A DNA stretch of 16,357 bases from positions 1-16,357 of the forward strand of contig JBDSEA010000193.1 in the NCBI GenBank assembly GCA_039920305.1, in the 5' to 3' direction. A model generated the notes under the pieces. That model was not told the origin of the DNA and did no database searches. It saw nothing but the letters and a program-made list of their open reading frames with translations. Positions within the stretch are counted from its first letter, which is position 1. Every line of letters begins with the position of its first letter. A program made the translations under genes and the position numbers. Below, one piece after another: positions 14,001 to 16,357 of this stretch. Origin of the DNA: DASRAJ01 sp039920305 (GTDB taxonomy: Bacteria > Bacteroidota > Bacteroidia > Chitinophagales > UBA10324).

Positions 14001-15932
14001 TTATGGAATGGAAGATTCACTCACTACCTTATTTATAAATTCCCTCACCGGTACCTGACCCTTATCTCCCTCGCCATGTCTTCGCACAGCCACTTTTTCC
14101 TCCTCTTGCTCCTTGTCACCTATGATAAGCATGTAGGGGATTTTCATCATTTCAGCAGTGCGAATCTTCTTTCCTATCTTTTCAGAGGTAGTATCTAACT
14201 CCACACGTATCTCCTGATCCTTCAGCTCCGCAAAAATTTTCATTGCATATCCGGTATGACGATCAGCGATGGGCAGTATTGTCACCTGCCTGGGTGCCAG
14301 CCATACGGGAAAATTCCCGGCATAATGCTCAATAAGGAAGCCGATGAAGCGCTCGTGTGTTCCCAATGGGGCGCGATGGATGACAAGCGGCATTTCATCT
14401 TCGTTGTTTTTATTCTTGAAATGAAGATTAAAGCGCCGGGGCTGTCCGAAATCCACCTGGTTGGTGGCAAGGGTAAATTCCCTCCCGATGATGCTCCAGA
14501 TCTGCACATCAATCTTAGGCCCGTAAAAGGCTGCTTCATCTTTAACTTCCACAAAGGGAATATTTGCTTCCGTCATTACCCTTCGCACCATGTCTTCAGT
14601 TTTTTTCCATAGATCCGGCATATCGAGATATTTCTGACCAAGCTTTTGGGGATCATGTGTGCTGAAGCGCATTACATATTTCTCAACATTGAAAATTTTA
14701 AAATAATGCAGGTACATATCATTCACTGCTTTAAACTCCTCTCCGAATTGCTCTTCAGTGCAATAGATGTGTGCATCATTCATATTGAGCGAGCGCACCC
14801 GCATGAGCCCGAACAGTTCGCCGCTTTGCTCATACCGGTAGCACATCCCGTATTCGGCAAGCCGCAGTGGAAGGTCCTTGTAACTTCGCGGCACCGCATC
14901 AAAAATCTTATGATGGTGCGGGCAATTCATAGCCTTCAGGTAATATTTCACACCTTCAATATCCATGGGTGGATACATGGAATCCTCATAATAGGGAAGG
15001 TGTGCGCTTTTCAGGTACAAACTCTCCTTAGCAATATGCGGCGTTTTAACACGGGAGTAGCCTGCTTTCTCCTCGGTTTTCTTTGCAAGTGCCTCAAGCT
15101 GCTCGATAATCACGGCGCCATTGGGCATCCACAGCGGCAAGCCTGGTCCAACATCATCATCAAAGGTGAAGATTCCCATCTCCTTCCCAATCTTACGGTG
15201 ATCGCGTTTTTTTGCATCTTCAAGCATCCTGAGATACTCATCAAGATCTTTTTGCCGGGGAAATGAAATCCCGTAAATACGGGTAAGCTGCTTATTTTTA
15301 TCATTCCCTTTCCAATAGGCACCGGCAATGCTTGTAAGCTTTATTGCTTTTATCAAGCCAGTGGCGGGAATATGCGGACCCTTGCAGAGATCAGTAAAAT
15401 TGCCCTGCTGATAAAAAGAAATTTCTCCATCACTCAGCTCATTTATTGTTTCAATCTTGTATTCATCACCCTTTTCTGAAAAAAATTTTAATGCCTCAGC
15501 TTTTGAAACCTCTTTCCTGATGTAGGATGAATTTTTAGAAGCAAGTTCAGCCATCGTGACTTCAACCTTCCGTAAGTCTTCATCACCAATTTTACGGTCG
15601 CCAGGATCAACATCGTAGTAAAAGCCGTTTTCAACAGAAGGACCGTAGCCAAATTTGATTCCCGGGTACAATGCCTCGAGCGCTTCTGCCATCAGGTGAG
15701 CCGAAGAATGCCAGAAGCCAGCTTTGCCCTCCCGGTCATCCCAGGTTAGTAATTTGAGTGACGCATCCTCATGGATTGGCTTTGTTGCATCAACAACTTT
15801 ATTGTTGACTTCAGCAAGTAAAACTCTTTTGGCTAGCCCTTCAGCAATTGATTTTGCAATATCATACGCATTTATACCGTGCTCATATTCCCGGATATTT
15901 CCATCAGGGAAAGTGATTTTTATTTTATTCAT
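14001..15932 (-). CDS. thrS: Threonyl-tRNA synthetase
   Basis: This enzyme charges tRNA-Thr with threonine. The 643 residues have the standard order. The TGS domain spans about 1-62. The editing domain has HSSAH (H75, H79) and DLCKGPH (C183, H187). The class II catalytic core has the zinc ligands C337 (AMNCPHH), H388 (NDAHIYCT) and H519 (LVIHRAPLGTHERF), motif 2 around RYEQSGELFGLMRVR, and motif 3 at APLGTHERFIGFLIEHY. The anticodon-binding domain runs from about 540 to the end (VWLAPRQVTILPI, MLIIGDKE). The editing site is complete, so Ser-tRNA-Thr correction should work. It is upstream of infC as in the classic cluster, but one gene intervenes. The ATG at 15932 needs no alternative. Confidence 0.97.
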   Translation of the reverse strand: MNKIKITFPDGNIREYEHGINAYDIAKSIAEGLAKRVLLAEVNNKVVDATKPIHEDASLKLLTWDDREGKAGFWHSSAHLMAEALEALYPGIKFGYGPSVENGFYYDVDPGDRKIGDEDLRKVEVTMAELASKNSSYIRKEVSKAEALKFFSEKGDEYKIETINELSDGEISFYQQGNFTDLCKGPHIPATGLIKAIKLTSIAGAYWKGNDKNKQLTRIYGISFPRQKDLDEYLRMLEDAKKRDHRKIGKEMGIFTFDDDVGPGLPLWMPNGAVIIEQLEALAKKTEEKAGYSRVKTPHIAKESLYLKSAHLPYYEDSMYPPMDIEGVKYYLKAMNCPHHHKIFDAVPRSYKDLPLRLAEYGMCYRYEQSGELFGLMRVRSLNMNDAHIYCTEEQFGEEFKAVNDMYLHYFKIFNVEKYVMRFSTHDPQKLGQKYLDMPDLWKKTEDMVRRVMTEANIPFVEVKDEAAFYGPKIDVQIWSIIGREFTLATNQVDFGQPRRFNLHFKNKNNEDEMPLVIHRAPLGTHERFIGFLIEHYAGNFPVWLAPRQVTILPIADRHTGYAMKIFAELKDQEIRVELDTTSEKIGKKIRTAEMMKIPYMLIIGDKEQEEEKVAVRRHGEGDKGQVPVREFINKVVSESSIP

Positions 15933-16100
15933 GAGAAAAATGCACCTGAATAGTCATTGCGCGAAGATAAGCAGGAAGATTGGTAAGAAAAGTTAATGAA
16001 ACATAGTACAACTTATGGCGTAATGGGATAACTTTAATTATGAATTTTTTGGCAGATAATATTGCTCTCCGCATCTTTACAAATTAGTAATCCTAAAAGC

Positions 16101-16357
16101 ATGCACCTGAAAAATTTACTTCTTATCACCATATTTTGTGGATTAAGCCCCTTGCTTGGTGCCCAGGGTACTGCCCCTGCACTTGACTGGCAACACTGTT
16201 ATGGCGGTTCCAAAAACGAAGAGTTTCGTACAATGAAGCTTACGCCTGATGGCGGATTTATCGCTGCCGGATATTCACAGTCAAAAGATGGCGATGTAGC
16301 GACAAACCTTGGTGCTTCTGATGAATGGATTGTAAAAGTTGATATTAATCATGATAT
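16101..16357 (+). CDS. N-terminus of a secreted repeat protein, partial at the right edge
   Basis: ATG 16101-16103 opens a frame that runs to the window end (85 codons seen). It starts with a signal peptide, MHLKNLLLITIFCGLSPLLG, with cleavage likely after GAQ or just before. The mature part begins with DWQHCYGGSKNEEFRTMK, then LTPDGGFIAAGYSQSKDGDV and SDEWIVKVD. This is the repeat unit (W..C.GGS..DE, TPDGGFI..GYS.S.DGDV, D.WIVK.D) of large Bacteroidota surface or secreted proteins, many of which end in a T9SS sorting domain; the end is not visible here. It is divergent from thrS across 168 bp. TTTG-N20-CATCTTTA (about 16055-16086) is only a weak promoter match. Confidence 0.75.
   Translation, partial: MHLKNLLLITIFCGLSPLLGAQGTAPALDWQHCYGGSKNEEFRTMKLTPDGGFIAAGYSQSKDGDVATNLGASDEWIVKVDINHD

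Noticed and set aside
14646..15266. 206-codon open frame on the plus strand inside thrS
   Set aside because: It lies wholly antisense to a complete thrS with all motifs, and its translation looks like no protein family; it is a shadow of the codon use of thrS.

Overview
The window looks like chromosomal DNA of a Bacteroidota bacterium, probably on the Chitinophagia/Sphingobacteriia side. Four lines of evidence point there. The secreted proteins carry Bacteroidota features: one ends in a type IX secretion (T9SS) sorting domain, and one has the DGG/DGD repeat style common in that phylum. DUF4295 follows rpmB-rpmG, a Bacteroidota arrangement. ftsY sits next to rimO. Several gene starts are preceded by the Bacteroidota sigma-A type element TAnnTTTG, twice with a TTG or TTTG box 19 nt upstream. 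No tRNA, rRNA, CRISPR array or insertion sequence was seen.

Layout. 1-305 holds the end of a DnaQ-exonuclease/GIY-YIG type protein (+). It abuts tail to tail a GlgE maltosyltransferase (306-2249, -). A minus-strand block follows: rimO, ftsY, a HEPN/MNT toxin-antitoxin pair and the ribosomal operon rpmB-rpmG-DUF4295 (2404-6089). A strong hairpin terminator at 5394-5425 separates the ribosomal operon from the toxin-antitoxin/ftsY/rimO part. Next come a divergent ferredoxin / LuxC-like acyl-CoA reductase pair (6237-7661), a NifS/IscS-type cysteine desulfurase (7795-8949, -), a possible 31-residue small ORF (9074-9169, -), a GlmM-type phosphohexomutase (9221-10609, -), a divergent SAM methyltransferase (10767-11564, +), infC (11585-12127, -), a secreted beta-helix protein with a T9SS tail (12216-13901, -), thrS (14001-15932, -) and the first 85 codons of another secreted protein (16101 to the right edge, +).

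Most genes are housekeeping: translation (thrS, infC, L28, L33, S12 methylthiolation), membrane targeting (ftsY), cell-wall sugar supply (glmM), sulfur transfer (desulfurase) and alpha-glucan synthesis (glgE). Two places depart from this. First, a MntA-type nucleotidyltransferase and a HepT-type HEPN protein lie between the ribosomal operon terminator and ftsY. The HEPN gene carries an in-frame TAA after codon 86, and its normal-looking C-terminal tail continues in the same frame to 4742. Second, the usual thrS-infC-rpmI-rplT cluster is broken: a surface-type beta-helix gene separates thrS from infC, and no rpmI/rplT follows. infC has no ATG start. I found no wholly new system; the decaying or recoded HEPN/MNT locus is the most unusual object.
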